A DNA stretch of 64,000 nt from DASZIT01 sp963709665. GTDB taxonomy: Bacteria; Actinomycetota; Acidimicrobiia; Acidimicrobiales; RAAP-2. The notes beneath the pieces were generated by a model, which ran no database searches, was not told the origin of the DNA, and saw only the letters and a program-made list of their open reading frames with translations. Of the stretch, positions 33,088 through 41,391 are shown one piece after another; position 1 is the first letter of the stretch, and every line of letters begins with the position of its first letter. The translations under genes were made by a program, and so were the position numbers. Location of the stretch: positions 62,001 to 126,000 of the forward strand of contig CAVPWU010000011.1 in NCBI GenBank assembly GCA_963709665.1, read 5' to 3'.

Positions 33088-33858
33088 TCAGCTGGGGCTG
33101 AAGCGGAGCGCGCCGTCCAGGCGGATGTTCTCGCCGTTCAGGTACGGGTTCCGGATGATCGACTCCACCAGGAGGGCGAACTCGTCGGGGTAGCCCATGC
33201 GCTTGGGGAAGATGATCCCCTCGGAGGGGTCCTTCTTGAGGTGCGGGAGCGCCCCCAGCATCAGCGGGGTGCCCATGGTCCCGGGGGCGATGGCGCACAC
33301 CCGGATCCCCATGACGCCCAGGTCCCGGGCCATGGGCAGGGTCATGCCCAGGATGGCCGCCTTGGCCGCCGAGTAGGCGACCTGGCCGGACTTGCCCTCC
33401 ATGCCGGCGATGGAGGCGGTGTTCACGATCACGCCCCGCTGCCCCTCGTCGTCGGGCTCGTTGTCGCCCATCGCCGCCGCCACCAGGCGGGACATGTTGA
33501 AGGTGCCGGTGGCGTTCATGGTCAGGGTCAGCTCGAACGACTCCTTGTCGTGGGGGACGTTGCCCCTGCCCACCGTCCGGCCACCGCCCACGCCGCCGCC
33601 GGCCACGTTCACCAGGGCGAACAGCTCACCCAGCGACTTGGCGGCCTCGATGGCCCTGGCCACGTCGTCGTCGTTGGTGGCGTCGCCGCCCACGCCGACG
33701 GCGCTGTCGCCCAGCTCGGCGGCCAGCTCCTCGGCCCGTCCACCGTCGATGTCGAACACCACCACCTTCAACCCCTGGTCCACCAGGCGCCGCACCGTCG
33801 CCGAGCCGAGTCCCCCCGCCCCACCCGTCACGATCGCTGACCGTCCCTGCATGCTCAT
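33088..33858 (-). CDS. short-chain dehydrogenase (3-hydroxyacyl-CoA dehydrogenase / HSD10-like)
   Basis: The 256-residue protein starts MSMQGRSAIVTGGAGGLGSA with the TGGxGGLG cofactor motif. It continues with LVNVAGGGVGGGRTVG, catalytic Ser in VNTASIAGMEGKSGQ and VAYSAAKAAILGMTLPMARD for the Tyr-x3-Lys. VRVCAIAPGTMGTPLMLGAL and NGENIRLDGALRFSP fit the type II 3-hydroxyacyl-CoA dehydrogenase/17-beta-HSD10 group, which catalyses the third beta-oxidation step on branched or steroid acyl-CoAs. GGAGAG precedes the ATG. An 18-bp perfect palindrome lies about 65 bp upstream. Confidence 0.88.
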   Translation of the reverse strand: MSMQGRSAIVTGGAGGLGSATVRRLVDQGLKVVVFDIDGGRAEELAAELGDSAVGVGGDATNDDDVARAIEAAKSLGELFALVNVAGGGVGGGRTVGRGNVPHDKESFELTLTMNATGTFNMSRLVAAAMGDNEPDDEGQRGVIVNTASIAGMEGKSGQVAYSAAKAAILGMTLPMARDLGVMGIRVCAIAPGTMGTPLMLGALPHLKKDPSEGIIFPKRMGYPDEFALLVESIIRNPYLNGENIRLDGALRFSPS

Positions 33859-33922
33859 CTGCTCTCCTTAACCTTCTCTTCAGCCTTCACTTCGTCACCG
33901 TGCGGATGGTCGCCACCGGGGG

Positions 33923-33940
33923 GCCGTACGGCCGTACGGC
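33923..33940. promoter_or_regulatory. 18-bp perfect palindrome upstream of the SDR gene
   Basis: GCCGTACGGCCGTACGGC is perfectly self-complementary and consists of two abutting CCGTACGG palindromes. It lies between the SDR gene and the end of an acyl-CoA dehydrogenase gene, a plausible operator position. It could also form a cruciform or a terminator for the upstream gene. Confidence 0.4.
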
Positions 33941-34068
33941 GGTCCCGGAACCAGACGGCTGCTGTTCCCAGCGTCCACGGCCCCGGCGTCGGTGCCCTTC
34001 ACCACGCTCGACGGGGAGACCTTAGCCAGGCCCACGCCCGGCTCCGAATCGGCGGCCGCCACCGTCGC

Positions 34069-35338
34069 TCAAACGTTTTTGGGGAGCTCCCGGAAGGGCA
34101 CCGACGAGTCGTCGTGGCCGTCCCGGGGGAGCCCCAGGACGCGCTCCCCGAGGATGTTCCGCTGGATCTCGTCGGTGCCGCCGTAGATCGAGGGCGCCGG
34201 CGACCACAGGGAGAGGGCGGTGAGCATGGTGGCCTGGGGGTCGTCGTCCCCGGCGACGGGAGCTGTCGTCGTAGGCGTGGAGCATCCCGCGGGGTCCGAG
34301 GAGGTCGAGGGCCAGGTCGCGCACGGCCCGGAACATGGCGCTCATCCGCAGCTTGGCGATGTTGCCCATGCCCGGCAGCTCGGAGCCCGCCGCCCGGAGG
34401 TCCTTGCCCCGCAACCCCATCACCCGGGCGATGGTCTGCTCGGTGTAGAGGGAGGCGATGCGCTGGCGCACCAGGGGGTCGCCGGTGGCCCCCCGGGAGC
34501 GGGCCAGGTCCAGGAGGTTCTGGACGTCGACGGAGAGCGGGGGCGCCCGACGGGCCGACACCCGCCCCACGAACTCCCCGGCCCGGCGGTCGAGGTGGCC
34601 CACCACGGTGCCGGGGTAGGCGGAGGACTCGCCGGCACCACTGGAGCCGGCGCCCAGGCCGGCCCGCTCGAAGGCCAGGGTGGTGTTGGCCACGCCCCAC
34701 CCCCCGTGGAGGTCGCCGACCACGGCGTCGCCGGGGACGGCGACGTCGGTGAGGAAGACCTCGTTGAACAGGGACCGTCCGGTCATCTCCATCAGCGGGC
34801 GCACCTCGACCCCCGGCTGGTGCATGTCGACCACGAACCAGGTGATCCCCCGCCGCTTGGGGGCGTCGGGGTCGGTGCGGGCGATGAGCATCCCCAGATC
34901 GGCGAGGTGGCCGGCCGACGTCCACACCTTCTGGCCGTTGACCCTCCACACGTCGCCGTCCCGTTCCGCCCGGGTCTGCAGGCCGGCCAGGTCGGACCCG
35001 GCCACCGGCTCGGAGAACAGCTGGCACCAGGCCTTCCGGCCGCACAGGATGTCCGGGAGGTACCGCTCGATCTGTTCGGGGGTGCCGTGGGTGAAGATGG
35101 TCGGCCCGGCCAGCAGCAGGCCGAACCCGCCGGGAGGGCCGGTGACCTTCCGCTCCCGGAACACCTGCCGGACCTGGGCGGTGTCGGCGGTGGACAGGCC
35201 GAGCCCGTAGGCGTCCTTCGGCCAGTGGGGGGCCGCCCACCCGGACGTGCCCAGGCGCTCCCACCACTGGCGCACGGTCAGCTCCGGGTCCCAGTTGGCG
35301 TCGAGCCAGGCCCCGCACTCGTCGATCAAGCCTGTCAC
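34069..35338 (-). pseudogene. acyl-CoA dehydrogenase, +1 frameshift near the C-terminus
   Basis: From a GTG at 35338 (GGAG site) the sequence reads WCQLFSEPVAGSDLAGLQTR, VNGQKVWTSAGHLADLGMLI, RGITWFVVDMHQPGVEVRPL and RIASLYTEQTIARVMGLRGK. After MLHAYDDS it goes off frame. With one base removed near 34259 it continues PVAGDDDPQATMLTALSLWS, IYGGTDEIQRNILGERVLGL and PRDGHDDSSVPFRELPKNV before the stop at 34069. The repaired product is 422 residues, normal for the FadE group that prefers long or bulky acyl-CoAs. Without repair the FAD-binding IQRNILGER helix is lost and the protein should be inactive. It diverges from the MaoC/CitE operon. Confidence 0.85.
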
Positions 35339-35430
35339 CAGCGCGCTCCGATCCCTGTCGTCGGTCCCCGGAGAACCAGTATGGCGTATCGTGGCAACAT
35401 CGTTTCCACTGAGGAGAAGAAGGTCCCCCC

Positions 35431-35517
35431 ATGCCGTGCAGCTCCCGTCGACCCTCCGCCGGTCCGGACCCGGCCGGACCACCTCCGGTGACCGGCGCCC
35501 ACCGGGTGGGGCGATGA
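35431..35517 (+). CDS. possible 28-residue leader peptide overlapping the MaoC start
   Basis: An ATG at 35431 sits 7 bp after a very strong GAGGAGAAGAAGG site. The frame encodes 28 residues rich in Pro, Arg and Gly and stops at a TGA that overlaps the MaoC ATG (ATGA). The downstream gene has only a modest site of its own (GGGTGGGG), so translation of the short frame could deliver ribosomes to it. The peptide has no recognisable domain. Confidence 0.35.
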   Translation: MPCSSRRPSAGPDPAGPPPVTGAHRVGR

Positions 35518-35984
35518 ACGGGCCCCGGCCGGTGATGGGCAGGTGGTTCGAGGAGCTCACCCCGGGTCTGGTCATCGACCACGCGGTGACCCGCACCATC
35601 ACCGAGGCGGACAACACCCTCTTTTCGGTCATGACCATGAACCCGCAGCCGCTCCACCTCGACGAGTCGTTCGCCGAGTCCACGGAGTTCGGCACCCGGC
35701 TGGTGAACAGCATGTTCACCCTGGCGCTGCTGATCGGCCTCTCCGTCTACGAGACCACCCACGGGACCACGGTGGCCAACCTGGGGTTCGAGGAGATCGC
35801 CTTCCCCACCCCGGTCGTCCACGGGGACTCCCTCCGGGCGCGGACCGAGGTGGTCTCCGCCCGTCGGTCGTCCTCCCGGCCCACCCAGGGGATCGTGGTG
35901 TTCGACCACCAGGGCTTCAACCAGCGGGATGAGCTGGTGGCCCGCTGCCGGCGGTCCGCCCTCATGCACTGCCGACCCTCATGA
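35514..35984 (+). CDS. MaoC-like hydratase (mesaconyl/itaconyl-CoA hydratase-like)
   Basis: The 156-residue hot-dog-fold protein reads GRWFEELTPGLVIDHAVTRT, ITEADNTLFSVMTMNPQPLH, LDESFAEST. TEADNxLF...MNPxPLHLD is characteristic of the mesaconyl-CoA/itaconyl-CoA hydratase branch of MaoC proteins, in which the general NPxHxD hydratase motif is varied. The next gene, a CitE-like lyase, overlaps by ATGA. The same MaoC-CitE order is seen in Mycobacterium tuberculosis (Rv2499c-Rv2498c), where the lyase acts on citramalyl-CoA. A hydratase making that type of 3-hydroxy-methyl dicarboxyl-CoA is therefore a sensible guess. Confidence 0.85.
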   Translation: MNGPRPVMGRWFEELTPGLVIDHAVTRTITEADNTLFSVMTMNPQPLHLDESFAESTEFGTRLVNSMFTLALLIGLSVYETTHGTTVANLGFEEIAFPTPVVHGDSLRARTEVVSARRSSSRPTQGIVVFDHQGFNQRDELVARCRRSALMHCRPS

Positions 35985-36793
35985 CCCTCCGGTGGCGCAG
36001 CATGCTCTTCGTCCCGGGCAACCGGGCCGACCTGGCCGCCAAGGCCCCCCGGTCGGCGCCGGACGTGGTGGTCCTGGACCTGGAGGACGCCGTCCCCCCC
36101 GGCGGCAAGGCGGAGGGGCGGGAGTCGGTGCGTCAGGCCGCCGCCGACCTGGCGCCGGTCCTCCCGGTGCTGGTGCGGGTCAACCCACCCTCCACCCCGT
36201 GGTTCCTCCAGGACGCCGCCTCGCTGCCGGAGGGGGTGACGGCGGTGGTGGTGCCGAAGGTGGAGTCGACCGCCCAGCTGCACGAGGCGGTCGACGCCCT
36301 GGGCGGCCGCCCGGTGGTGGCCGGCCTCGAGACGGTCCGGGGGGTGGTCGACGCCCGGGAGCTCCTGGGGCCGCCGGTGGTCGCCTGCTACTTCGGCGCC
36401 GAGGACTACATCTTCGACCTCGGCGGCGTCCGGACCCCCGGCAACGACGAGGTGGCGGTGGCCCGGGCATCGGTGGCCATGGCGGCCCGCCTGGCCGGCA
36501 TCCCCGCCCTCGACATGGTCACCCTCGACTTCGGGGACGACGACCGGTTCCTCGGCGAGGCGCGGAGCGCCCGGGCCCTGGGGTACGCCGGAAAGATGTG
36601 CATCCACCCCGCCCAGGTGGGACTGGCCAACCGGGCCTTCCGCCCCTCACCGGAGGAGGTCGACTGGGCGGAACGGCTCCTGGCGGCGTTCGCCGAGGCC
36701 GACGGGGCGACCATCGCCTTCGAGGGTCTGATGGTGGACGAGGTGGTGGCGGCCCGGGCCCGGGCCATCGTGGGGGCCGCCCGGGACGGGTGA
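35981..36793 (+). CDS. CitE/HpcH-family beta-hydroxyacyl-CoA lyase
   Basis: The 270-residue TIM-barrel protein starts RWRSMLFVPGNRADLAAKAP. Its Mg-dependent site is built by VVVLDLEDAVPPGGKAEGR, the metal-binding Glu in VVAGLETVRGVVDARE and the Asp in CYFGAEDYIFDLGGVRTPGN, and KMCIHPAQV is the usual CoA-side motif. The family cleaves malyl-, citramalyl- or related 3-hydroxyacyl-CoAs to acetyl-CoA plus a keto acid. Coupled to the MaoC hydratase by a 4-base overlap, it would close a route from an unsaturated dicarboxylic acyl-CoA to acetyl-CoA and pyruvate or glyoxylate. Confidence 0.92.
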   Translation: MTLRWRSMLFVPGNRADLAAKAPRSAPDVVVLDLEDAVPPGGKAEGRESVRQAAADLAPVLPVLVRVNPPSTPWFLQDAASLPEGVTAVVVPKVESTAQLHEAVDALGGRPVVAGLETVRGVVDARELLGPPVVACYFGAEDYIFDLGGVRTPGNDEVAVARASVAMAARLAGIPALDMVTLDFGDDDRFLGEARSARALGYAGKMCIHPAQVGLANRAFRPSPEEVDWAERLLAAFAEADGATIAFEGLMVDEVVAARARAIVGAARDG

Positions 36794-36823
36794 CCTCCCC
36801 CTGCCAGGCGGGGCCGGCGCCGG

Positions 36824-38035
36824 CTACGGGTGCCGGAGGCCGCTCAGTCGGTGCACCGCCTCGTCGATGGTGTCGAGGCTCTTGCAGAAGGCGAAGCGGA
36901 CCAGCCACCGGCCGGTCTCGGGGTCCTCATAGAAGATCGAGGCCGGGATGGCCACCACCCCACAGCGCCCGGGCAGCCGACGGCAGAACTCCACGCCGTC
37001 CTCGTCGCCGAACGGTCGGACGTCGACCAGGGTGAAGTAGGTGGCCATGGGTCGGAAGACCTCGAAGCCGGCGCCGAGGAGCCCGTCGCACAGTCGGTCG
37101 CGCCGGAGGGCCAGCTCCGACGCCGCCCCGTCGAAGAACGCATCGGGCAGGCCGAGGCCCACGGCCACCGCCGGCTGGAAGGGGGCGCCGTTCACGTAGG
37201 TGAGGAACTGCTTGGCGGTGCGGACGGCGGCCACCATCGGTGCCGGGCCGCAGACCCAGCCGATCTTCCACCCGGTGAAGGAGAAGGTCTTCCCGGCGCT
37301 GGAGACGGTCAGGGTGCGGTCAGCCATGCCGGGCAGGGTCGCCAGGGGAACGTGGCGCCCCTCGAAGACCAGGTGCTCGTAGACCTCGTCGGTGACCACC
37401 AGCAGGTCGGCCTCGACACAGAGCCGGGCGATGGAGGCCAGCTCCGCGGCGTCGAACACCTTGCCCGTCGGGTTGTGGGGGGAGTTGAGCAGCAGCAGAC
37501 GGGTGCGGGGGGTGATGGCGGCGGCCAGCTCGTCGACAGCGAAGCTCCAGGACGGCGGCCGGAGCGGCACCACCCGGCGGGTGGCACCGGCCATGGCCAC
37601 GGCGGGGGCGTAGGAGTCGTAGGTGGGCTCGAACATCACCACCTCGTCGCCGGGATCGCAGAGGGCGAGCATGGCGGCGGTGATGGCCTCGGTGGCGCCC
37701 GCCGTGACCAGCACCTGGTGGTCGGGGTCGTACCCGAGGCCGTAGAAGCGCTGCTGGTGGGCGGCGATCGCCCGCCGGAGCCCGAGGGTGCCCAACCCCG
37801 GGGGGTACTGGTTCTGCCCGCCGCGGATGGCCTCGACGGCGGCCTCGGCCATCACCGTGGGCCCGTCCGCATCGGGGTACCCCTGACCGAGGTTGATGGA
37901 TCCGGTCCGCTCGGCGAGGGCGGACATCTCGGCGAAGACGGTGACCCCGAACCCCCGGAGCCTCGACGCCAGCACCGGGCGGGCGCCGCCGGGTGGCCCG
38001 GCCGCCCCGCCGTCGCCCGATCCGGTCACCGCCAC
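36824..38035 (-). CDS. PLP-dependent class I/II aminotransferase (DapC-like)
   Basis: From a GTG at 38035 the 403-residue protein reads TVFAEMSALAERTGSINLGQ, GYPDADGPTVMAEAAVEAIR, LLLLNSPHNPTGKVFDAAEL and DEVYEHLVFEG. The PLP Lys is in TVSSAGKTFSFTGWKIGW, and PASIFYEDPETGRWLVRFAF contains the carboxylate-binding Arg. It is strikingly similar in motif order to mycobacterial Rv0858c, annotated DapC (N-succinyl-diaminopimelate aminotransferase), and to kynurenine-type aminotransferases; these cannot be told apart by eye. An alternative GTG lies two codons later. It is convergent with the CitE gene and not obviously part of the catabolic operons. Confidence 0.88.
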   Translation of the reverse strand: MAVTGSGDGGAAGPPGGARPVLASRLRGFGVTVFAEMSALAERTGSINLGQGYPDADGPTVMAEAAVEAIRGGQNQYPPGLGTLGLRRAIAAHQQRFYGLGYDPDHQVLVTAGATEAITAAMLALCDPGDEVVMFEPTYDSYAPAVAMAGATRRVVPLRPPSWSFAVDELAAAITPRTRLLLLNSPHNPTGKVFDAAELASIARLCVEADLLVVTDEVYEHLVFEGRHVPLATLPGMADRTLTVSSAGKTFSFTGWKIGWVCGPAPMVAAVRTAKQFLTYVNGAPFQPAVAVGLGLPDAFFDGAASELALRRDRLCDGLLGAGFEVFRPMATYFTLVDVRPFGDEDGVEFCRRLPGRCGVVAIPASIFYEDPETGRWLVRFAFCKSLDTIDEAVHRLSGLRHP

Positions 38036-38070
38036 AGTGTACGAGCCGGGTCGTCCCGGACCCGGTTGCC

Positions 38071-38652
38071 TCAGCCGCCGCCCGGCCCAACTCCCTGCGA
38101 CGTACCGGCGCCACCAGGGAGGACCGTCACGGTCGCCAAGATCTGCCTCTCCAGGGCGACCTGTCGGAGACGGCTGGCACCGGTGCCTGATGGTGGGGCA
38201 GGGCTGATCGTGATCCACTGATCGATGTCGGGGAAGGTCGCGGTCAGCGATGCCTCCGCCACGTCCAGCCCCACCTGGGCGCGGACCCCGTTGATCGTGG
38301 CCGGACTACCACCCGCGACTAGCCCGGCCTGGCCCTCGTAGAGGTGAAGGCCGGATGGCGCACTGCTGATCTCCGCAGGACAGTTGCAGGCCACTCCCCC
38401 CGCCGCCTGCGGGCCGTTGTCCAGCGTGGCGGTGTCGGGCACGCCCCAGCCGCACCGACAGGTCCCGTACCCGACGGTCCAGGAGGACGGGATCTTGAAG
38501 GTCAGTCGCCCGGCGTCGACCACCCGGTCGAGCGAGGCGGCCGGCGGTCGGGTCGTGGTGGGCGGGTGGACGGATGGCGATGCTCCTCCGCAGGCGGTGG
38601 CGACGACCGCCACCAGGCACAACACCGCTGCCCTCCACCGCCTCAGGTGCAT
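38071..38652 (-). CDS. putative lipoprotein (193 aa)
   Basis: The ATG at 38652 follows AAGGAGG. MHLRRWRAAVLCLVAVVATAC is a lipoprotein signal with the lipobox VATAC. A Pro/Thr-rich linker (PPTTTRPPAAS) leads to a domain beginning RLTFKIPSSWTVGYGTCRCG. LTFxIPxSW resembles the start of small sensor-like or PsbP/Mog1-type folds, but I cannot assign a family. CRCGW and VACNCP add two close cysteine pairs that could form disulfides outside the cell. Function unknown. Confidence 0.75.
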   Translation of the reverse strand: MHLRRWRAAVLCLVAVVATACGGASPSVHPPTTTRPPAASLDRVVDAGRLTFKIPSSWTVGYGTCRCGWGVPDTATLDNGPQAAGGVACNCPAEISSAPSGLHLYEGQAGLVAGGSPATINGVRAQVGLDVAEASLTATFPDIDQWITISPAPPSGTGASRLRQVALERQILATVTVLPGGAGTSQGVGPGGG

Positions 38653-38684
38653 GGTCAGCCCTCCTTGACATCCCACCCTCGCGG

Positions 38685-38993
38685 CTACGGGAGCCCCTTT
38701 CCGCCGAGAGGATCGAGCCGGACGCTCTGCGGGGCTTCGGCCACCAGCGGGGCCATGTCCTTGGCCCAGGCGGCGATGGCGGGACTGTTCCGAGCCTGGT
38801 CCCACTCGGATTCGCTCGACCACACCTCGGTGAGAACGACCACGTCGTCGTCCACCGGTGACCGACTGACCATCATCAACTCGCAGGCCGGATTCCCCCG
38901 CTGCATCTCGACCGACTCGAGGAACTTTCCGGCCAGCCGATCGGCGTTCCCCTCGGTGGCCACCAGTGTCGTGTGCTGTGCGAATCGGCCCAT
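38685..38993 (-). CDS. antibiotic biosynthesis monooxygenase (ABM)-domain protein
   Basis: The 102-residue product FAQHTTLVATEGNADRLAGK, ACELMMVSRSPVDDDVVVLT, EVWSSESEWDQARNSPAIAA has the ferredoxin-like dimeric alpha-beta barrel pattern of ABM proteins. W-x-S-x3-x3-H is altered (SSESEWDQARNSP), so heme or quinol chemistry is uncertain. Members include cofactor-free quinol monooxygenases that oxidise phenolic or polyketide rings. ATG at 38993 with the preceding sequence GGGAGT as a weak ribosome site. Confidence 0.78.
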   Translation of the reverse strand: MGRFAQHTTLVATEGNADRLAGKFLESVEMQRGNPACELMMVSRSPVDDDVVVLTEVWSSESEWDQARNSPAIAAWAKDMAPLVAEAPQSVRLDPLGGKGLP

Positions 38994-39167
38994 CTCGACT
39001 CCCGTGCCCGGCAAGGAAGTTCCCGGCTGAACTCCACCCACAACCCTACGGCCGTGTCGTGGGGGCACCGCGGCCACCCACCACCCTCCGTGGCAGCTGC
39101 CCGTCGTCGATTGACGAAGGTCGCCCCGGTCAGAGACACTGCTGCGCAACCCCCACCCGGAGAGACG

Positions 39168-39239
39168 ATGGCGGAACCGCGAACCTCGAGGACGGAGCAG
39201 GACGCCCGGGCGGCGACGACCGGGTCGGCGGGATGGTGA
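39168..39239 (+). CDS. possible short upstream peptide (23 aa)
   Basis: ATG at 39168 has a better ribosome site (GGAGAG, 3-9 bp upstream) than the following gene. Its frame is 23 codons and ends with a TGA inside ATGGTGA, overlapping the next start. It may couple translation, or it may be the true N-terminus of the next gene separated by a frameshift. No sequence feature decides. Confidence 0.3.
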   Translation: MAEPRTSRTEQDARAATTGSAGW

Positions 39240-40102
39240 CCGCCACCAGTGCCTGGAGCGGGTTCGCCTCCTCTGCGTCCCTTCTCATCCTGGGGGCGCT
39301 CCTGACCGGGCTGCTGGTCCCCTCCATCACCCGACGCTGGCAGAACCACCAGAAGGAGCTCGACCTCAAGGTGGACCTCCTCCATCGGATCAGCGAGCAG
39401 GTCACCCGGGTGGTCACCCACGCCGCCTTCACCAAGATGGGCGCCAAGGACTGGGGCAGCCCGAGCGACCGGACCGAGTTCGACTGGCAGATCGGGGAGT
39501 GGCTGGTCGCCACGCGCTCCCTGCAGTCGGACCTGCAGGCGTACTTTCAGCTCGATCCCGAGATCCACCTCCAGTGGGCCCGGTACTGCGACGTCCTCCG
39601 GGCCGTGCACGAGCTGTCCTGGCCTGGTGACTACGGGGGGAAGGCCAAGCAGGACGCACTGAGGTCCGGCCAACCGCCCCCGGACAACCATCCCTGGGAG
39701 TGCGGGGACCAGTGGGGCAGTGACGATGCGGCGGCTCGCCGAACGGACTGGTGCCAGCAGCTCGAGCTCGCGTACAGCGACAGGCAGCTGTGGCGGATCG
39801 CCACCGGCGACGGGCGCTCCGACGGCGACGCCACGCCGCGGGTCTTTCTGGGGGCACCCCGGGTCATCGACTTCGCCGACCTCTCGCGTCCGTGCGACTT
39901 CGCATCCGGGAGTGAGGAGTTCGACCGATTCTGGCCACCGTTCCGCCGGGCGATCGAGGCGCCGATGGAACCGTTGACCAGGGCCATCGCCGCCACCCGG
40001 ATGACCCCGCTCAACGCCACCGTCCGTGATCGGGTGACCCTGCGGCGGAAGTACCGTCGCCACGCGGGGGACATCGAGCAGCCCATCCGACCGGCGGCGT
40101 GA
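39233..40102 (+). CDS. membrane-anchored protein of unknown function (289 aa)
   Basis: Starting at the ATG at 39233 (GTG at 39236 is equal), the protein has one N-terminal transmembrane helix (ASLLILGALLTGLLVPSI) and then TRRWQNHQKELDLKVDLLHR, a helical linker. The rest is soluble and cytoplasmic by the positive-inside rule (RRWQNHQK). ISEQVTRVVTHAAF and DLQAYFQLDPEIHLQWARYC form a four-helix-like segment seen in many actinobacterial hypothetical proteins. There is no catalytic motif I recognise. It ends in a GTGA overlap with the glycosyltransferase gene, so the two are coupled. Confidence 0.68.
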   Translation: MVTATSAWSGFASSASLLILGALLTGLLVPSITRRWQNHQKELDLKVDLLHRISEQVTRVVTHAAFTKMGAKDWGSPSDRTEFDWQIGEWLVATRSLQSDLQAYFQLDPEIHLQWARYCDVLRAVHELSWPGDYGGKAKQDALRSGQPPPDNHPWECGDQWGSDDAAARRTDWCQQLELAYSDRQLWRIATGDGRSDGDATPRVFLGAPRVIDFADLSRPCDFASGSEEFDRFWPPFRRAIEAPMEPLTRAIAATRMTPLNATVRDRVTLRRKYRRHAGDIEQPIRPAA

Positions 40103-41391
40103 CCGACCCGGCGGCGGGCCCGACCAGCGTCCTCCACATCACCTCCGAGCTTCCACCCCTCCACTTCGGTGGGATGGGGACCGCCCTGGCCGGCCTGGTC
40201 GGGGCCTCGGTGGAGGCCGGGGCGCGGGTCTCCGTCCTGGTGGTCGACCCCGGCCGGGGCGGGTACGCCTACGGCGCCTACGGCTACCCGGCGGCGTCCC
40301 CGCACCTGGCGGCGGAGGGGCGGGGGCCGACCCCCGGGGTGGCGGGGGGCGACCCGTTCCCGGGGGGATTCGTCCTCGCCGAGGCCAGGTACGAGGAGGC
40401 CCCGGCGGTCGGCGCCCGGCTGGTGGCCGATCACCGGCACCGGGTGGTCCACCTCCACGCCTCGTGGCTGTGGCCGATCGCCGAGGCCATCCGGGCGGCC
40501 ACCGGGGTCCCGGTCGTCTACACCACCCACTCCATCGACCGGGCCGAGATCGAGGCCGGCGAGTGGATCCCCCACGGGCCGGTACAGGACTCGGCGGTGA
40601 CCGGAGCCGACGGCGTCATCGTGCTGTCGGACAGTGAACGACTCACCCTGGGCCGCTTCTATCCCGGCCTCCGGAACGTCAGCATCATCGGCAACGGCAT
40701 CGAGGCCGCCCCCGGGCGCCGACGGCACCCCGCACGGCACCTCCGACGGCCGGTCCGGCGTGACCCGGTGGTGCTCTACGTCGGCCGGTTCGCCAACCGG
40801 AAGGGGACCCACGAGTACTTCGAGGCCGTCGAGGGCATCCTCGACCGGCACCCCCGGGCCCGGTTCGTGGTGGTGGGCGGTGGCTCCCGGACCGACTCGG
40901 TGGAGGAGGCGGCCCGCTGGCTCCCCGCCCGTCTGGCCGGCCGGGCCGACCGCATCCGGTTCGTGGGCTGGGCCACCGACGCCGACGCCTACTTCCGGGA
41001 GGCGGACATCCTGGTGGTGCCCAGCCGGTACGAGCCGTTCGGGATGGTGGTCCTCGAAGGCATGCGGGCCGGCGTGGCCATCGCGGCGTCGGGGGTCGGG
41101 GGCCCGGCCGAGATCCTGGTCGACGGGGAGACCGGCCTCCTGTTCCCGCCCCGGGACGTCCCGGCCATGGTGGAGAGCGTCTGCCGGCTCCTCGACCGGC
41201 CGGGCCTGCGGCGACGACTGGGTCGGGCCGCCGCCCGGGAGCTGGCCCGCCGGTGGACCTGGGACCGCATCTACCCGGAGGTGGACCGGAGCTACCGGGC
41301 GCTGGCGGCGCCGGTCGCTAGTGGTCCGGGCCCGGGGGGAGCCCGGCACAACGCCGGCACCGCCCCAGGATGGCGAAGTGGTGGGGATTGA
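40099..41391 (+). CDS. family 4-type glycosyltransferase
   Basis: The 430-residue GT-B protein begins VLHITSELPPLHFGGMGTAL, the acceptor-side start of glycogen-synthase-like GT4/GT5 enzymes. The donor half has DPVVLYVGRFANRKGTHEYF and RFVVVGGG, then the nucleotide-sugar motif PSRYEPFGMVVLEGMRAGVA with the ExxxxxxxE pair. KRKGxxE is intact as NRKGTHE. It makes a glycosidic bond with retention of configuration, perhaps in glycogen, trehalose or surface glycan synthesis. Its last 74 bp overlap the end of the convergent Fur-family gene; the final 25 residues (SGPGPGGARHNAG) look unlike a folded domain. Confidence 0.88.
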   Translation: MTDPAAGPTSVLHITSELPPLHFGGMGTALAGLVGASVEAGARVSVLVVDPGRGGYAYGAYGYPAASPHLAAEGRGPTPGVAGGDPFPGGFVLAEARYEEAPAVGARLVADHRHRVVHLHASWLWPIAEAIRAATGVPVVYTTHSIDRAEIEAGEWIPHGPVQDSAVTGADGVIVLSDSERLTLGRFYPGLRNVSIIGNGIEAAPGRRRHPARHLRRPVRRDPVVLYVGRFANRKGTHEYFEAVEGILDRHPRARFVVVGGGSRTDSVEEAARWLPARLAGRADRIRFVGWATDADAYFREADILVVPSRYEPFGMVVLEGMRAGVAIAASGVGGPAEILVDGETGLLFPPRDVPAMVESVCRLLDRPGLRRRLGRAAARELARRWTWDRIYPEVDRSYRALAAPVASGPGPGGARHNAGTAPGWRSGGD

